64,000 bases of DNA from Bacteroidota bacterium (GTDB lineage: Bacteria; Bacteroidota; Bacteroidia; Sphingobacteriales; Sphingobacteriaceae), in contig JAEXHI010000019.1 of NCBI GenBank assembly GCA_023450085.1, positions 62,001 to 126,000 on the forward strand, given 5' to 3'. Numbering within the stretch: the first letter of the stretch is position 1; each line of letters starts with the position of its first letter. Of this stretch, positions 1 to 8,519 are shown one piece after another. A program made the position numbers and the translations under genes. The notes beneath the pieces are model-generated. The model was not told where the DNA came from. It ran no database searches and worked only from the letters and a program-made list of their open reading frames with translations.

Positions 1-17
1 TCCCGACCGTTGGGCAC

Positions 18-34
18 CCCTCTAAAAGAGAGGG
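18..34 (-). terminator. small inverted repeat after the deacetylase gene
   Basis: CCCTCT and AGAGGG arms enclose a 5-base loop, 14 bases beyond the stop of the minus-strand deacetylase gene. No U-run follows on that strand, so this may be a weak terminator or the remnant of a dispersed palindrome. The window edge hides the context. Confidence 0.3.
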
Positions 35-48
35 ATTTCATAGAAAGT

Positions 49-711
49 CTATAATACTTTAAACTGATAACCCTGCTGCAATAAGTATTCAATACTTTTA
101 GGTAGAGCGTATTCCAATCTATCCCAAGCTTTCAAGCTATCGTGAAAAACAATAATGGAGCCGTTTCTGGTATTTTTAATCACATTTTGATAGCACTTTT
201 CGGGAGATAGGTTTAGGTCGAAATCACCACTTAGTACGTCCCACATAATAATATTGAGTTGTTGGTTATGGGTTACGGGTTGTGAGTTGCCCGTAACCTG
301 TAACTCGTAACTTGTAACTAAATCTTTGATTTGACTTTTCTTAATCCTCCCATAAGGTGGTCTAAACAAATTGGTGCCAGTTAATGCTTGGCATTTCCAG
401 AAGTTATCTAAGTAGGTTTCGTTGTCCGTTTTCCAGCCCTTTAAATGGTTGTAGGTATGGTTGCCAATGACGTGTCCATCTGCTTTGATTTGTTCAAATA
501 CTTCGGGGTGTTTACTTATATTGTCGCCGATACAAAAGAAAGTAGCTTTAACATTAAAACTTTTTAGGGTATTTAGCACAAAGCTTGTAACATTTGGGAT
601 GGGGCCATCGTCAAACGTGAGGTAAACAAATTTTTCTGTGCTATCTTTATTCCAAATTAGATTATTGCGATAATACCATTTGAGAAAAAAGGGCGGCCTA
701 ACAGTGTACAT
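49..711 (-). CDS. NodB-type polysaccharide deacetylase with an in-frame repeat insertion
   Basis: Carbohydrate esterase 4 family protein of 220 residues, predicted to remove acetyl groups from N-acetylated glycans such as peptidoglycan or exopolysaccharide using a divalent metal. The NodB motifs are visible: TFDDGP (residues 32-37, base and metal Asp), HTYNH (85-89, metal His pair), RPPYG (117-121), a DFD motif near 163-165 and a C-terminal FHD motif. The N-terminus has no clear signal peptide, although its first 20 residues are hydrophobic and aromatic. Residues 131-153 (VTSYELQVTGNSQP and neighbours) look foreign to the fold. They are encoded by a 7-bp-period inverted repeat array at 254-318 and fall between the RPPYG strand and the IIMWDV strand, where homologues are expected to have a short loop. 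The family call is firm; the substrate is unknown. Confidence 0.9.
   Translation of the reverse strand: MYTVRPPFFLKWYYRNNLIWNKDSTEKFVYLTFDDGPIPNVTSFVLNTLKSFNVKATFFCIGDNISKHPEVFEQIKADGHVIGNHTYNHLKGWKTDNETYLDNFWKCQALTGTNLFRPPYGRIKKSQIKDLVTSYELQVTGNSQPVTHNQQLNIIMWDVLSGDFDLNLSPEKCYQNVIKNTRNGSIIVFHDSLKAWDRLEYALPKSIEYLLQQGYQFKVL
254..318. repeat. inverted heptamer array inside the deacetylase CDS
   Basis: On the plus strand five 7-bp units ending in GTT (ttgagtt, gttggtt, atgggtt, acgggtt, gtgagtt; 254-288) are followed by a 2-base spacer and four opposing units ending in GTAAC (ccgtaac, ctgtaac, tcgtaac, ttgtaac; 291-318). The inner arms pair as GGGTTACGGG-like and CCCGTAAC stretches. The array is open in the coding frame and encodes residues 131-153 of the deacetylase. 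Confidence 0.8.
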
Positions 712-795
712 GCTGTAAATGTAAACATTAAAGGCTGTAGTTAAAAAATTACAGAAAACAAGCCCTTGTTTATTTATAATTGTGAAACTTAATTT

Positions 796-2232
796 ATGAA
801 GAAAATTTATAGCCTAGGTTTATTGTTTGGTGTGGTGCTCTCCACGTCTGTTGGTGGTCAGATAGCCTTTGCACAAGAGGTGATTACTATTCAGGATGCC
901 ATTGATAAAACCCTTAAAAATAACCTACAGGTTAAACAAGCGCAATTTAGTGCAGCTTTAGGTGAAGAGACTTTTAAGCAATCTCGAAATGCCGTTTTGC
1001 CTTCGCTAAACGCTAGTGCTAGTGGCAATCGTAATTTTGGTCGCAGTATCGACCCTTCTACCAACCAATATATCAGCCAACAGTTCAACTCGGCCAGTGG
1101 TAGCCTTTCTGCCAGCGTTGATTTGTTTGCAGGATGGCAAAAGGTAAACCAAATTAAGCAGAATAAGTTGTTGCTAGATGCCGATAAAGCCAATGTAGAT
1201 AAGGTAAAAAATGACCTGATTTTACAAGTGGTAACGGCTTATATGCAAATTTTGTTCAATAAAGACTTGCTAAAGGCAGCGGAGGCTCAATTAACGGTGG
1301 CAAAGCAGCAGCTCAATCAGCAGGAGCAGTTGTTGGAAGTAGGGAATAAGACCTTGGCCGACGTTTCTCAGGCCAAATCGCAGGTGGCAAGTTCTGAATT
1401 GGAAATGACCAATGCGCAAAATAACCTTACTATTTCTTATTTAACGCTTAACCAATTAATGGAACTGCCTTCTGATAATCAATTTGCAGTGCAGGTCCCA
1501 CCGGTAGATGCTTTGGTAATTGCGAAAAATAACTATACTGCTTCAGAGGTCGTTTCTTCGGCAATGAGCGCATTTCCTGATATCAAACTGGCCTCTTTAA
1601 GAACATTGGCCGCCGAAAAAGGAATTGATGTCGCTAAAGGAACTTACTATCCTCGTTTATCGTTTGGAGGTGGTTTGGGAACTAACTATTCTAGCGGACG
1701 TCAATATGTAGAATCTATTGTGCCAAATGGGGTAAGAGAAATTGGGCGTACAGCTACTACCAATGAAAAAGTCGTTACCGATGCATTCTTGACGACTTAT
1801 GCTAACCAAAAATTCTCTTCACAAATTAAGGACAACTTTAACCAGTTTGTTGGTTTTAGCTTGACCATTCCATTATTTAATGGTTTTAATGCCCGCTCCA
1901 ATGTAAGAAGAGCAAAAATCAACTATCAAAATACCCAAGTACAAGAGCAACTTTCAAAAAATAATTTGAATAAAGTTATTTTCCAAGCTGTTGCTGATTT
2001 GAAAGCTGCTGAAAGTAAATATCAATCTACCCAAAATGCTTTCAGTGCCCAAAAAGATGCATTTTATGTAATCGAACAGCGTTATAACGTTGGCTTGGCC
2101 AATTCGGTAGAATACAGTACAGCCCTAACGAACAGGAACAGAGCTGAAATAGATATGATACAAGCTAAATATGATCTATTGTTCAAGTCAAAGGTGATTG
2201 ATTATTATTTAGGCAAGCAAATTGCATTTTAA
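796..2232 (+). CDS. TolC-family outer membrane efflux protein
   Basis: Outer membrane channel of 478 residues, the usual TolC-family length. A signal peptide ends after AFAQ near residue 26, and the rest shows two OEP repeats with long alternating helices rich in Gln, Ala and Asn. It should form the trimeric exit duct of a tripartite efflux or secretion system. The adaptor gene follows 44 bases downstream on the same strand, so the two are very likely co-transcribed. No inner-membrane RND or ABC component is adjacent, so the pump partner must be encoded elsewhere. Substrate unknown. Confidence 0.93.
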   Translation: MKKIYSLGLLFGVVLSTSVGGQIAFAQEVITIQDAIDKTLKNNLQVKQAQFSAALGEETFKQSRNAVLPSLNASASGNRNFGRSIDPSTNQYISQQFNSASGSLSASVDLFAGWQKVNQIKQNKLLLDADKANVDKVKNDLILQVVTAYMQILFNKDLLKAAEAQLTVAKQQLNQQEQLLEVGNKTLADVSQAKSQVASSELEMTNAQNNLTISYLTLNQLMELPSDNQFAVQVPPVDALVIAKNNYTASEVVSSAMSAFPDIKLASLRTLAAEKGIDVAKGTYYPRLSFGGGLGTNYSSGRQYVESIVPNGVREIGRTATTNEKVVTDAFLTTYANQKFSSQIKDNFNQFVGFSLTIPLFNGFNARSNVRRAKINYQNTQVQEQLSKNNLNKVIFQAVADLKAAESKYQSTQNAFSAQKDAFYVIEQRYNVGLANSVEYSTALTNRNRAEIDMIQAKYDLLFKSKVIDYYLGKQIAF

Positions 2233-2276
2233 AAAGGATTAAAAACAAGCTATCAAAAGCATATTTGAGATAAATT

Positions 2277-3623
2277 ATGAAGTTAAAACACATTTTAATA
2301 GGCGCTGGAGCAATTATCGCATTGCTAATTATATTGAAATTAGCAGGAGTAATTGGTAAAGAACAGATCGAAAAGGTGACTGTAGAGAAAGCTGGAGAGA
2401 AAACAGTGATTGAAACCGTAACCGCCAGCGGTAAGATACAGCCAGAAACCGAAGTAAAATTAAGTTCGGAGGTGTCTGGAGAGGTGACTGAACTTTTGGT
2501 AAAAGAAGGTGATGTGGTAAAGAAAGGGCAGTTGCTTTGTAAAGTACGTCCAGATATTTTACAATCGGGTTATGAAAGAGCGGTAGCTTCTTATAACTCA
2601 CAAAAAGCTAGCGTAGCAGCATCGCAACAACAATTGGTTCAATCGCAAGCTAACTTTGTGAATGCCGAGGCCACTTATAAACGTAACGTGGAGCTTTACA
2701 ACAAAAAAGTAATTTCTGCTGCAGAGTTTGACAATGCAAAGGCTGCTTATTTAACTGCAAAATCAACTTTAGAGAGTTCTAAAGAAAATGTAACTGGTGC
2801 TAAATTTGGGTTAGAACAATCGGCAGCTAATGTGAAAGAGGCGGGTGCTAACTTAGCTAGGACTACCATTTATGCTCCAGTTGATGGAGTAGTTTCTAAA
2901 CTATCTATTGAGCTTGGTGATCGTATTTTGGGTACTTCACAAATGGCAGGTACTGAAATTATGCGTATTTCTAACTTGAGCAATATGGAGGTTAATGTTG
3001 ATGTAAATGAAAATGATATCAACCGTGTAACCTTAGGTGACAGTGCTACGGTTGAAGTAGATGCTTTCTCGGGCAAGAAATTTAGAGGTGTGGTAACTGA
3101 AATTGCTAGCTCTTCTACTAATGTTGGTGCTGCAACAACGGCCTCTGTAGATCAAGTAACCAACTTCTCTGTGAAAGTAAGATTGTTGGCAGAGTCATAT
3201 AGTACGGTTAAGGGTGGAGCCAAAGATCTTCCTTCTCCTTTCAGGCCAGGTCTTTCAGCAACTGTTGATATTGAAAGCGAAACAGTGAAAGGTTTAGCAG
3301 TGCCTATCCAAGCTATTTTTACTGACAACAAAAATGACAGTAGCAGTGGCGGCGAAGATGCTGAAAAGCAGAAAAGCAAATTGAGCGATAAACAGATCAA
3401 ACAATATGTATATCTTTTTGATGCTAAAACCTCAACGGTTAAAAAGGCAGAAGTGAGTACAGGAATCCAAAATGATCAATACATCATCGTTAAAAAAGGA
3501 CTTAAAGCAGGTGAGCAGATTGTTTCTGGACCTTATTCGGCTATCCAAAATAAGCTGAAAGACGGTACAAAGGTAGAGCAAACCTCTAAAGATAAGTTGT
3601 TTACTACTGGAAGTAAAAAGTAG
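2277..3623 (+). CDS. HlyD/MacA-type periplasmic adaptor of an efflux system
   Basis: Membrane fusion protein of 448 residues linking an inner-membrane pump to the TolC-like channel encoded just upstream. It has an N-terminal membrane anchor (about residues 5-24), a biotinyl-lipoyl-like half-motif around ASGKIQPETEVKLSSEVSG (50-68), a long Ala/Gln/Lys coiled-coil hairpin (about 100-190), the second lipoyl half (TTIYAPVDGVVSKL) and a beta-barrel plus membrane-proximal domain. A Ser/Gly/Lys-rich stretch near 357-370 (SSSGGEDAEKQKSK) is probably a flexible loop. MacA-like adaptors usually serve ABC permeases, but no such gene is adjacent. A strong terminator follows at 3657. Confidence 0.92.
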   Translation: MKLKHILIGAGAIIALLIILKLAGVIGKEQIEKVTVEKAGEKTVIETVTASGKIQPETEVKLSSEVSGEVTELLVKEGDVVKKGQLLCKVRPDILQSGYERAVASYNSQKASVAASQQQLVQSQANFVNAEATYKRNVELYNKKVISAAEFDNAKAAYLTAKSTLESSKENVTGAKFGLEQSAANVKEAGANLARTTIYAPVDGVVSKLSIELGDRILGTSQMAGTEIMRISNLSNMEVNVDVNENDINRVTLGDSATVEVDAFSGKKFRGVVTEIASSSTNVGAATTASVDQVTNFSVKVRLLAESYSTVKGGAKDLPSPFRPGLSATVDIESETVKGLAVPIQAIFTDNKNDSSSGGEDAEKQKSKLSDKQIKQYVYLFDAKTSTVKKAEVSTGIQNDQYIIVKKGLKAGEQIVSGPYSAIQNKLKDGTKVEQTSKDKLFTTGSKK

Positions 3624-3656
3624 TCGTAGCAAATCATAATATTTAGTTATTTTTGT

Positions 3657-3705
3657 AAAGGTTTAAGGAAGTGCATATCGCATTTTCTTAAACCTTTTGT
3701 TTTTA
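3657..3705 (+). terminator. intrinsic terminator after the efflux adaptor gene
   Basis: Arms AAAGGTTTAAGGAAGTGC and GCATTTTCTTAAACCTTT form a stem of about 17 bp with few mismatches and a short loop, followed by TTTTGTTTTT. It sits 33 bases after the adaptor stop and before gpsA. A -7-like TATTTTTG lies at 3648-3655, right at the foot of the hairpin. Confidence 0.8.
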
Positions 3706-3745
3706 GCCGATGTTTAACGGTAATACAGCAGAACTAACAACTGAT

Positions 3746-4747
3746 ATGAGCAGACCGAAAATAGCCATGATTGGCGGTGGGAGCTGGGCAACAGCCATTA
3801 TTAAAATGCTTTCTGATAACGAATCCGAAAAGGAAATTTTTTGGTGGATGCGTAATGAGGAGGCCATTAGCCATATCAGGAACTATAAGCATAATCCTAG
3901 CTACCTTAGTGCCGTTGAAATTAAGGTGAAACCTGAGAACGTTTCTTCGGATATTGAGTATGTGATTTCCCAAGCGGATTATGTGGTGCTCAATGTTCCT
4001 GCTGCTTTCTTGACTGATACATTGAAAAATATCAGCCCAGCCCAGTTGAAAGGTAAAAAACTGATTTCAGCGATCAAAGGTATTGTGCCAGAAGAAAACC
4101 TGATCATCGGTGATTTTCTGCATCAAAAATTTGAACTTCCTTATGAGGATATTGTAGTTGTTAGTGGGCCATGTCATGCCGAAGAAGTGGCTTTAGAAAA
4201 GCTTTCTTACTTAACCATTGCCTCTACGGATGTTGCCTTGGCCGAAAACTTTGCCAACCATTTAAACACCAGATATATTAAAACTAATATCTCTGATGAT
4301 ATTTTCGGTACTGAATATGCTGCGGTGCTGAAGAACATCTACGCGGTAGCTAGCGGTATTTGTCATGCGGTGGGTTATGGTGATAACTTCCAGGCAGTGC
4401 TTATTTCAAACGCAATTCGAGAAATAGAACGCTTTGTTGGCGTAGTTCATCCAATTGAGCGAGATATCAAGGAGTCTGCCTATTTAGGTGATTTGATGGT
4501 AACTGCTTATTCTCAATTTAGCCGAAACCGTACTTTTGGTAACATGATAGGGAAGGGGTACACCGTAAAATCAGCACAATTGGAAATGGCCATGATTGCC
4601 GAAGGTTATTACGCTGCAAACTCTATGCATCATATCAATGAGAAATATGGAGTTGACATGCCAATTTCTGAAGCGGTTTATCAGATCCTTTATGAAAGGA
4701 AATCTCCGCACACGGAAATGAAAGCGTTGACCGAAAAGCTGAGCTAA
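3746..4747 (+). CDS. gpsA: glycerol-3-phosphate dehydrogenase (NAD(P)+)
   Basis: Cytosolic enzyme interconverting dihydroxyacetone phosphate and sn-glycerol 3-phosphate, supplying the backbone of phospholipids. The NAD-binding glycine motif IGGGSWATAI is at residues 9-18. VVSGPCHAEEVA (around 132-143), the ALKNIYAVASGICHAVGYGDN-type helix and the substrate region RNRTFGNMIGKGYTV are all recognisable. At 333 residues it matches family length. The reading frame could begin at 3710, but the ATG at 3746 starts two residues before the conserved beta strand and is preferred. The stop overlaps the stop of the convergent protease gene by four bases. Confidence 0.93.
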   Translation: MSRPKIAMIGGGSWATAIIKMLSDNESEKEIFWWMRNEEAISHIRNYKHNPSYLSAVEIKVKPENVSSDIEYVISQADYVVLNVPAAFLTDTLKNISPAQLKGKKLISAIKGIVPEENLIIGDFLHQKFELPYEDIVVVSGPCHAEEVALEKLSYLTIASTDVALAENFANHLNTRYIKTNISDDIFGTEYAAVLKNIYAVASGICHAVGYGDNFQAVLISNAIREIERFVGVVHPIERDIKESAYLGDLMVTAYSQFSRNRTFGNMIGKGYTVKSAQLEMAMIAEGYYAANSMHHINEKYGVDMPISEAVYQILYERKSPHTEMKALTEKLS

Positions 4748-5934
4748 TTAAGCAGTACTGTTTTTTTTAAGTTGAAAACCAGTTTTTCGCCGTTTCGTAA
4801 AATCGTGATCGACCTAGTTTCTTTCCCATTTAAAATGTTGTTGAAGGTGTAATTACAAGCTTCTGCTTGGGTTAAATTCGAGGTGCTTTTATCGTCAACA
4901 GCAATAATTTGATCATTGATCAAGAGTCCAGCTTTTTCGGCCTCAGTACCTTTGAAAATTTTAACAATGGTAGGCTTCAGGTTAACATATCTTAAACCGA
5001 TACCATAGGTTTCTAATTTTTCGTTTTGGTTTTCAAGTTCTTTAATGAGGTAGATTTTGTTTTCCTTCCAGCTCAGTACCAGTCGATAGTTTTTTAAAAA
5101 TGAATTCCCGATAATTGCTGTTGTCCCTTCGTTAAAAGCAACAATTTGGTTCTTTATTTCGATGTTGCCAATTGCAAGGCTAGGTACTTTTTTGTAAGTA
5201 GTGGTGGCGTTTTTGCTCGCACCAAAAATGCCAGAGCTGGAACTGCCAATTGCTTCTACTCCGTTTATGGAGGCTACCTCGCTTTTGTAGATTTGGTAAG
5301 GTAAGCTGAAATCAGTAGCAGCACCCGTGTCAAAAGTTGTGCTGGCTATTTGATTTCCTATTTTTACGGCCACTCTTGGTGTCATTTGTCCTGCTTTAGG
5401 AATGAAGTTTAATATTTCTGCCTGTTTAGGGATATCGAAATTGGAAATGGTATTGCTTGCGGTAATTACTAGGTTTCTGTAATCGATTTGCCAAATGGCT
5501 TTTTCCATTTGGTTTGCGCCAATAATTCCATCAAAATCCATGCATTTAAACTCAAAAACCTTTTTCATATCAATAACCGAAGCGCCAATATTTTCAAACT
5601 GTAGGGATCCAATTTTGAGAAGAGGGATTTTAACAAATGCCTGCTGGTTGGTGTTGCCTTGTGAGTCGGAAGTTTTACCTACGGCTTTCGGCTTTAGCTG
5701 TAAAAGTTGTTGTAGTTCCGGAGAAATGACAGTAGGTGCGCCAGTGTCGAATAGAAAATTATAGTGTTTGCCGTTAATCTCTACCTTAATAATGGGCAGA
5801 CCGGAATCAAATGTAAAAGGAATTTTCTCTGTAAATGAGGTTTGTTTAATGCTGCCACCTTCAAGTGTTTTACGAACAGGATTACAAGAAAATAAGTATA
5901 GAGCGAGGGCAAATAATAAGAAACGTTTTTTCAT
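4744..5934 (-). CDS. lipoprotein aspartyl protease (two retropepsin-like domains) with PDZ domain
   Basis: Predicted lipoprotein of 396 residues from the ATG at 5934. The frame is open further upstream, but that stretch is unlike a signal and overlaps the divergent gene, while MKKRFLLFALALYLFSC gives a clean lipoprotein signal with Cys17. Two DTG catalytic motifs are visible, FDTGAP around D63 and FDTGAA around D202, so one chain may form a pseudo-dimeric retropepsin-like protease. Residues from about 310 form a PDZ domain (YGIGLRYVN, then AGLLINDQIIAVDD). Such proteins are common in Bacteroidota; substrates are unknown. The gene converges on gpsA and its TAG stop overlaps the gpsA TAA. Confidence 0.85.
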   Translation of the reverse strand: MKKRFLLFALALYLFSCNPVRKTLEGGSIKQTSFTEKIPFTFDSGLPIIKVEINGKHYNFLFDTGAPTVISPELQQLLQLKPKAVGKTSDSQGNTNQQAFVKIPLLKIGSLQFENIGASVIDMKKVFEFKCMDFDGIIGANQMEKAIWQIDYRNLVITASNTISNFDIPKQAEILNFIPKAGQMTPRVAVKIGNQIASTTFDTGAATDFSLPYQIYKSEVASINGVEAIGSSSSGIFGASKNATTTYKKVPSLAIGNIEIKNQIVAFNEGTTAIIGNSFLKNYRLVLSWKENKIYLIKELENQNEKLETYGIGLRYVNLKPTIVKIFKGTEAEKAGLLINDQIIAVDDKSTSNLTQAEACNYTFNNILNGKETRSITILRNGEKLVFNLKKTVLLN

Positions 5935-6056
5935 GAATTGAGAACTTGTATCCGAATATACAAGAATAATATCTGGATGTTGAAGAGGTATTTGTTTTTT
6001 GTCGAAAAAACAAACCATTCCCTCATTTGTTCTTTTCTCATAAAACCAAAAAGAAA

Positions 6057-6401
6057 ATGAAAAAGAGATACATCGTGGGCTTATTGGCTGTAGCAGCACT
6101 AGGCTTATTTTCATTGAACACTAACGCTCAAGAAAAAAAGGAGAAGAAAACCGAAGTAGGAAAGGCACTACAAAAAACAGGCAAAGCCGTAGAAAAAGGT
6201 GCTACTGCTGTGGGGAATAAAACCGCCGAAGTTGCTGTGAAAGGCACCGCAAAGGTTGCTGATGAAACCTATAAAGGTAAAATGGCTCCTGACGGTTCAA
6301 ATGTTTATATAGATGGTAAAAACCGCAAGTATTATGTAAATAAAAAGGGAGCGAAAGTTTATTTGAAAGCTAGCCAGATTAAAAATAAGCCAGTTCAGTA
6401 A
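6057..6401 (+). CDS. small secreted Lys/Ala-rich protein, unknown function
   Basis: A 114-residue protein starting at ATG 6057. A start 30 bases upstream would put charged residues before the signal peptide. The signal MKKRYIVGLLAVAALGLFSLNTNAQ is followed by a Lys/Ala/Thr/Val-rich segment with imperfect repeats (GKALQKTGKAVEKGATAVGN) and a compact C-terminal part (YIDGKNRKYYVNKKGAKVYL) that may be a small beta domain. I do not recognise the family. It is divergent from the protease gene, with about 120 bases between the chosen starts. Confidence 0.7.
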   Translation: MKKRYIVGLLAVAALGLFSLNTNAQEKKEKKTEVGKALQKTGKAVEKGATAVGNKTAEVAVKGTAKVADETYKGKMAPDGSNVYIDGKNRKYYVNKKGAKVYLKASQIKNKPVQ

Positions 6402-6412
6402 CGTCAAAAGTT

Positions 6413-6470
6413 GCGTCATTTCGACGAAGAATGAGGAGAAATCTAACAATTATTTGGAGATTCTATTTCG
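6413..6470. repeat. degenerate palindromic repeat of the TCATTTCGA type
   Basis: GCGTCATTTCGACGAAGAATGAGGAGAAATCT is followed by an imperfect reverse copy (GGAGATTCTATTTCG at 6456-6470). From memory, similar TCATTTCGA...GAGAAATCT palindromes are scattered between genes in many Bacteroidota genomes. This copy is partial. Confidence 0.5.
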
Positions 6471-6532
6471 TAGAGCTTTGGTAACCTATTCTTGAAAGTG
6501 GTAGAAGAACATGGCAAATAAAAGAGAAAAAC

Positions 6533-6561
6533 AAAAAGCCCCGCAAGTGCGGGGCTTTTTT
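6533..6561. terminator. bidirectional intrinsic terminator
   Basis: AAAAAGCCCCGC and GCGGGGCTTTTTT arms with a 4-base loop lie between convergent genes. It has an A-run on one side and a T-run on the other, so it can end transcripts from both strands, chiefly the helicase mRNA whose stop is 23 bases away. Confidence 0.9.
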
Positions 6562-6583
6562 ATGAAGATTAGTCTATTGCAAA

Positions 6584-8488
6584 CTATGATCTACGTCTTC
6601 TGTCGCTTCCGCCACCGCCATTTCCGCCTTCACGTCTTCCGCTTCCACCACTTCTTTCTTCACGGCTACGACCAGAGAAATCTCTGAAGCCACCGCCGCC
6701 GTTTCCGCCATCACGATCACGTCTTCCGCTTCCGCCACCACTTCTTCTATCGCCACCTCTGTAGCCTCCACCGCCTTCACGTCTTCTGTCTCCGCCAAAT
6801 CCGCCACGGTCACCGCCACGTCTTCCATCACGGTTGCTACTTCTAGGTGCATCACCACTTAATTCAATTCTAACTTCTCTGCCGTTATATTGTACGTCTT
6901 TAAAGTTAGCTAAAAGTGTTTCAGCAGCAGCGCTTTCTACTTCAACAAAAGAGAAAACACCTTTCAAGTCAATTTTACCAACAGCTTTACCACTAATACG
7001 ACCGTTGTTGCAAACAAAGCTCAACAAATCACCTCTGGTAAATTCGTCTACCGAACCCACGTTGATAAATAAACGAGAGTAACCCGCTTCAGCACCTCTG
7101 CCGCCACGTTCGCCACGCTCTCTTCTATCGCCACGCTCACCACGTTCACGGTCATCAGCACTTAAGTTAAGATCTGGTGCGTTTTGATAATATTCTAAGA
7201 AACGGTTAAATTCTAACGAAGCAAATTTCTTGATCACTTCCTCTTTGCTCAAATCAGCAAATTCGTCGTTAATCCTCGACATGTATTTGTCGATTTGCTC
7301 CTCGTTAACTTCTACGTTGTGTACGCGGTGAACCAGTCCGAATAATTGTTTTTCGCAAACATCAAAACCTGTAGGTAATTCTGCTTTTGTAAATTGTTTT
7401 CCAATAATTCTTTCAATCTGGCGGATTTTGCCAGTTTCTTTAGCGTTGATGATACAGATAGAAACACCAGTTTTACCAGCACGGCCGGTACGGCCAGAAC
7501 GGTGAGTGTAACTTTCAATCTCGTCAGGCAAAGCGTAGTTAATTACGTGAGTTACATTGTTTACGTCGATACCACGAGCGGCAACATCTGTAGCAATTAA
7601 TAACTGCATGTTACGGTCGCGGAAACGTTGCATTACCTTATCACGTTGTTGTTGAGATAAATCTCCGTGTAAAGCATCAGCATTGTAACCATCTTTAATT
7701 AAATGCTCGGCAACATCTTGCGTATCCATTTTGGTTTTGCAGAAAACCACACCAAAAATATCTGGGTTATAATCTACAATACGTTTTAAGGCAGCATATT
7801 TATCGCGAGCCTTAACAATATAGTATTCGTGCTCAATATTTACGTTACCTGTATTCTTGGTGCCCATGGTTAACTCTGTAGGGTTTTCCATGTAATTTTT
7901 CGCTATGCGACGCACCTCAGGTGGCATCGTAGCTGAAAATAACCAAGTTTTCTTTTCGTCTGGTGTAGTAGAAAGGATGTCGTTGATGTCTTCTTGGAAG
8001 CCCATATTCAACATTTCATCCGCCTCATCTAATACTACATATTTCACATTAGAAAAATCAATGGCTTTACGGCCAATAATATCTAACATACGGCCGGGCG
8101 TGGCCACAACAATTTGAACTCCGTTTCTAATTTCGCGGAGTTGCTGCATGATGTTAGCGCCACCGTAAACGGCAACAACACTAGCACCAGGCGTGTTCTT
8201 TGAGAAATTTCTGATGTCGTTTGCAATCTGCAAACAAAGCTCACGAGTAGGGCACAATACGAGTGCCTGTGGCTTATTGCTCTTAAAGTCGATTAATTCT
8301 AACAACGGCAAACCAAATGCGGCTGTTTTTCCTGTTCCTGTTTGGGCCAAACCAACAAAGTCGTTACTACCCTCTAACAGTACAGGAATGGCTTGCTCCT
8401 GAATAGGCGTAGGATTTTCAAATCCTAGCTCTTTAACGGCATTAACAACGTCATCACTTATCCCCAATTTACTAAATGGGTTTATCAT
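6584..8488 (-). CDS. DEAD-box RNA helicase (CsdA/DeaD type) with RGG-rich tail
   Basis: ATP-dependent RNA helicase of 634 residues, probably acting in ribosome assembly, mRNA decay or cold adaptation. Walker A AQTGTGKT (48-55), PTREL (80-84), DEAD (154-157), SAT (185-187) and the HRSGRTGRAG motif are all intact. A DbpA-like RNA-binding domain follows around 475-550 (YSRLFINVGSVDEFTRGDLL). The last 80 residues are a Gly/Arg/Asp low-complexity tail (RGGDRGGFGG repeats) typical of RNA-binding disordered regions. The gene is monocistronic between a terminator and a long leader; a TACCTTTG -7 box lies about 24 bases before the ATG. Confidence 0.95.
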   Translation of the reverse strand: MINPFSKLGISDDVVNAVKELGFENPTPIQEQAIPVLLEGSNDFVGLAQTGTGKTAAFGLPLLELIDFKSNKPQALVLCPTRELCLQIANDIRNFSKNTPGASVVAVYGGANIMQQLREIRNGVQIVVATPGRMLDIIGRKAIDFSNVKYVVLDEADEMLNMGFQEDINDILSTTPDEKKTWLFSATMPPEVRRIAKNYMENPTELTMGTKNTGNVNIEHEYYIVKARDKYAALKRIVDYNPDIFGVVFCKTKMDTQDVAEHLIKDGYNADALHGDLSQQQRDKVMQRFRDRNMQLLIATDVAARGIDVNNVTHVINYALPDEIESYTHRSGRTGRAGKTGVSICIINAKETGKIRQIERIIGKQFTKAELPTGFDVCEKQLFGLVHRVHNVEVNEEQIDKYMSRINDEFADLSKEEVIKKFASLEFNRFLEYYQNAPDLNLSADDRERGERGDRRERGERGGRGAEAGYSRLFINVGSVDEFTRGDLLSFVCNNGRISGKAVGKIDLKGVFSFVEVESAAAETLLANFKDVQYNGREVRIELSGDAPRSSNRDGRRGGDRGGFGGDRRREGGGGYRGGDRRSGGGSGRRDRDGGNGGGGFRDFSGRSREERSGGSGRREGGNGGGGSDRRRRS

Positions 8489-8511
8489 TATAACATTTTT
8501 AAATTAAGGCG

Positions 8512-8519
8512 CAAAGGTA
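8512..8519 (-). promoter_or_regulatory. -7 box of the helicase promoter
   Basis: TACCTTTG on the minus strand matches the Bacteroidota TAnnTTTG -7 consensus, about 24 bases from the helicase ATG. I could not find a good -33 TTG at the expected distance. Confidence 0.45.

Noticed and set aside
254..318. Array in the deacetylase gene read as a CRISPR array
   Set aside because: Units are 7 bp with no spacers of 25-40 bp and no cas genes nearby.
5935..6114. A 60-codon N-terminal extension of the aspartyl protease
   Set aside because: It overlaps the divergent small gene, lacks family features and hides a proper lipoprotein signal that starts at 5934.
6574..6858. A 94-codon frame inside the helicase gene
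   Set aside because: It is the shifted reading of the Gly/Arg-rich tail, giving a Val/Ala/Glu repeat without biological sense.
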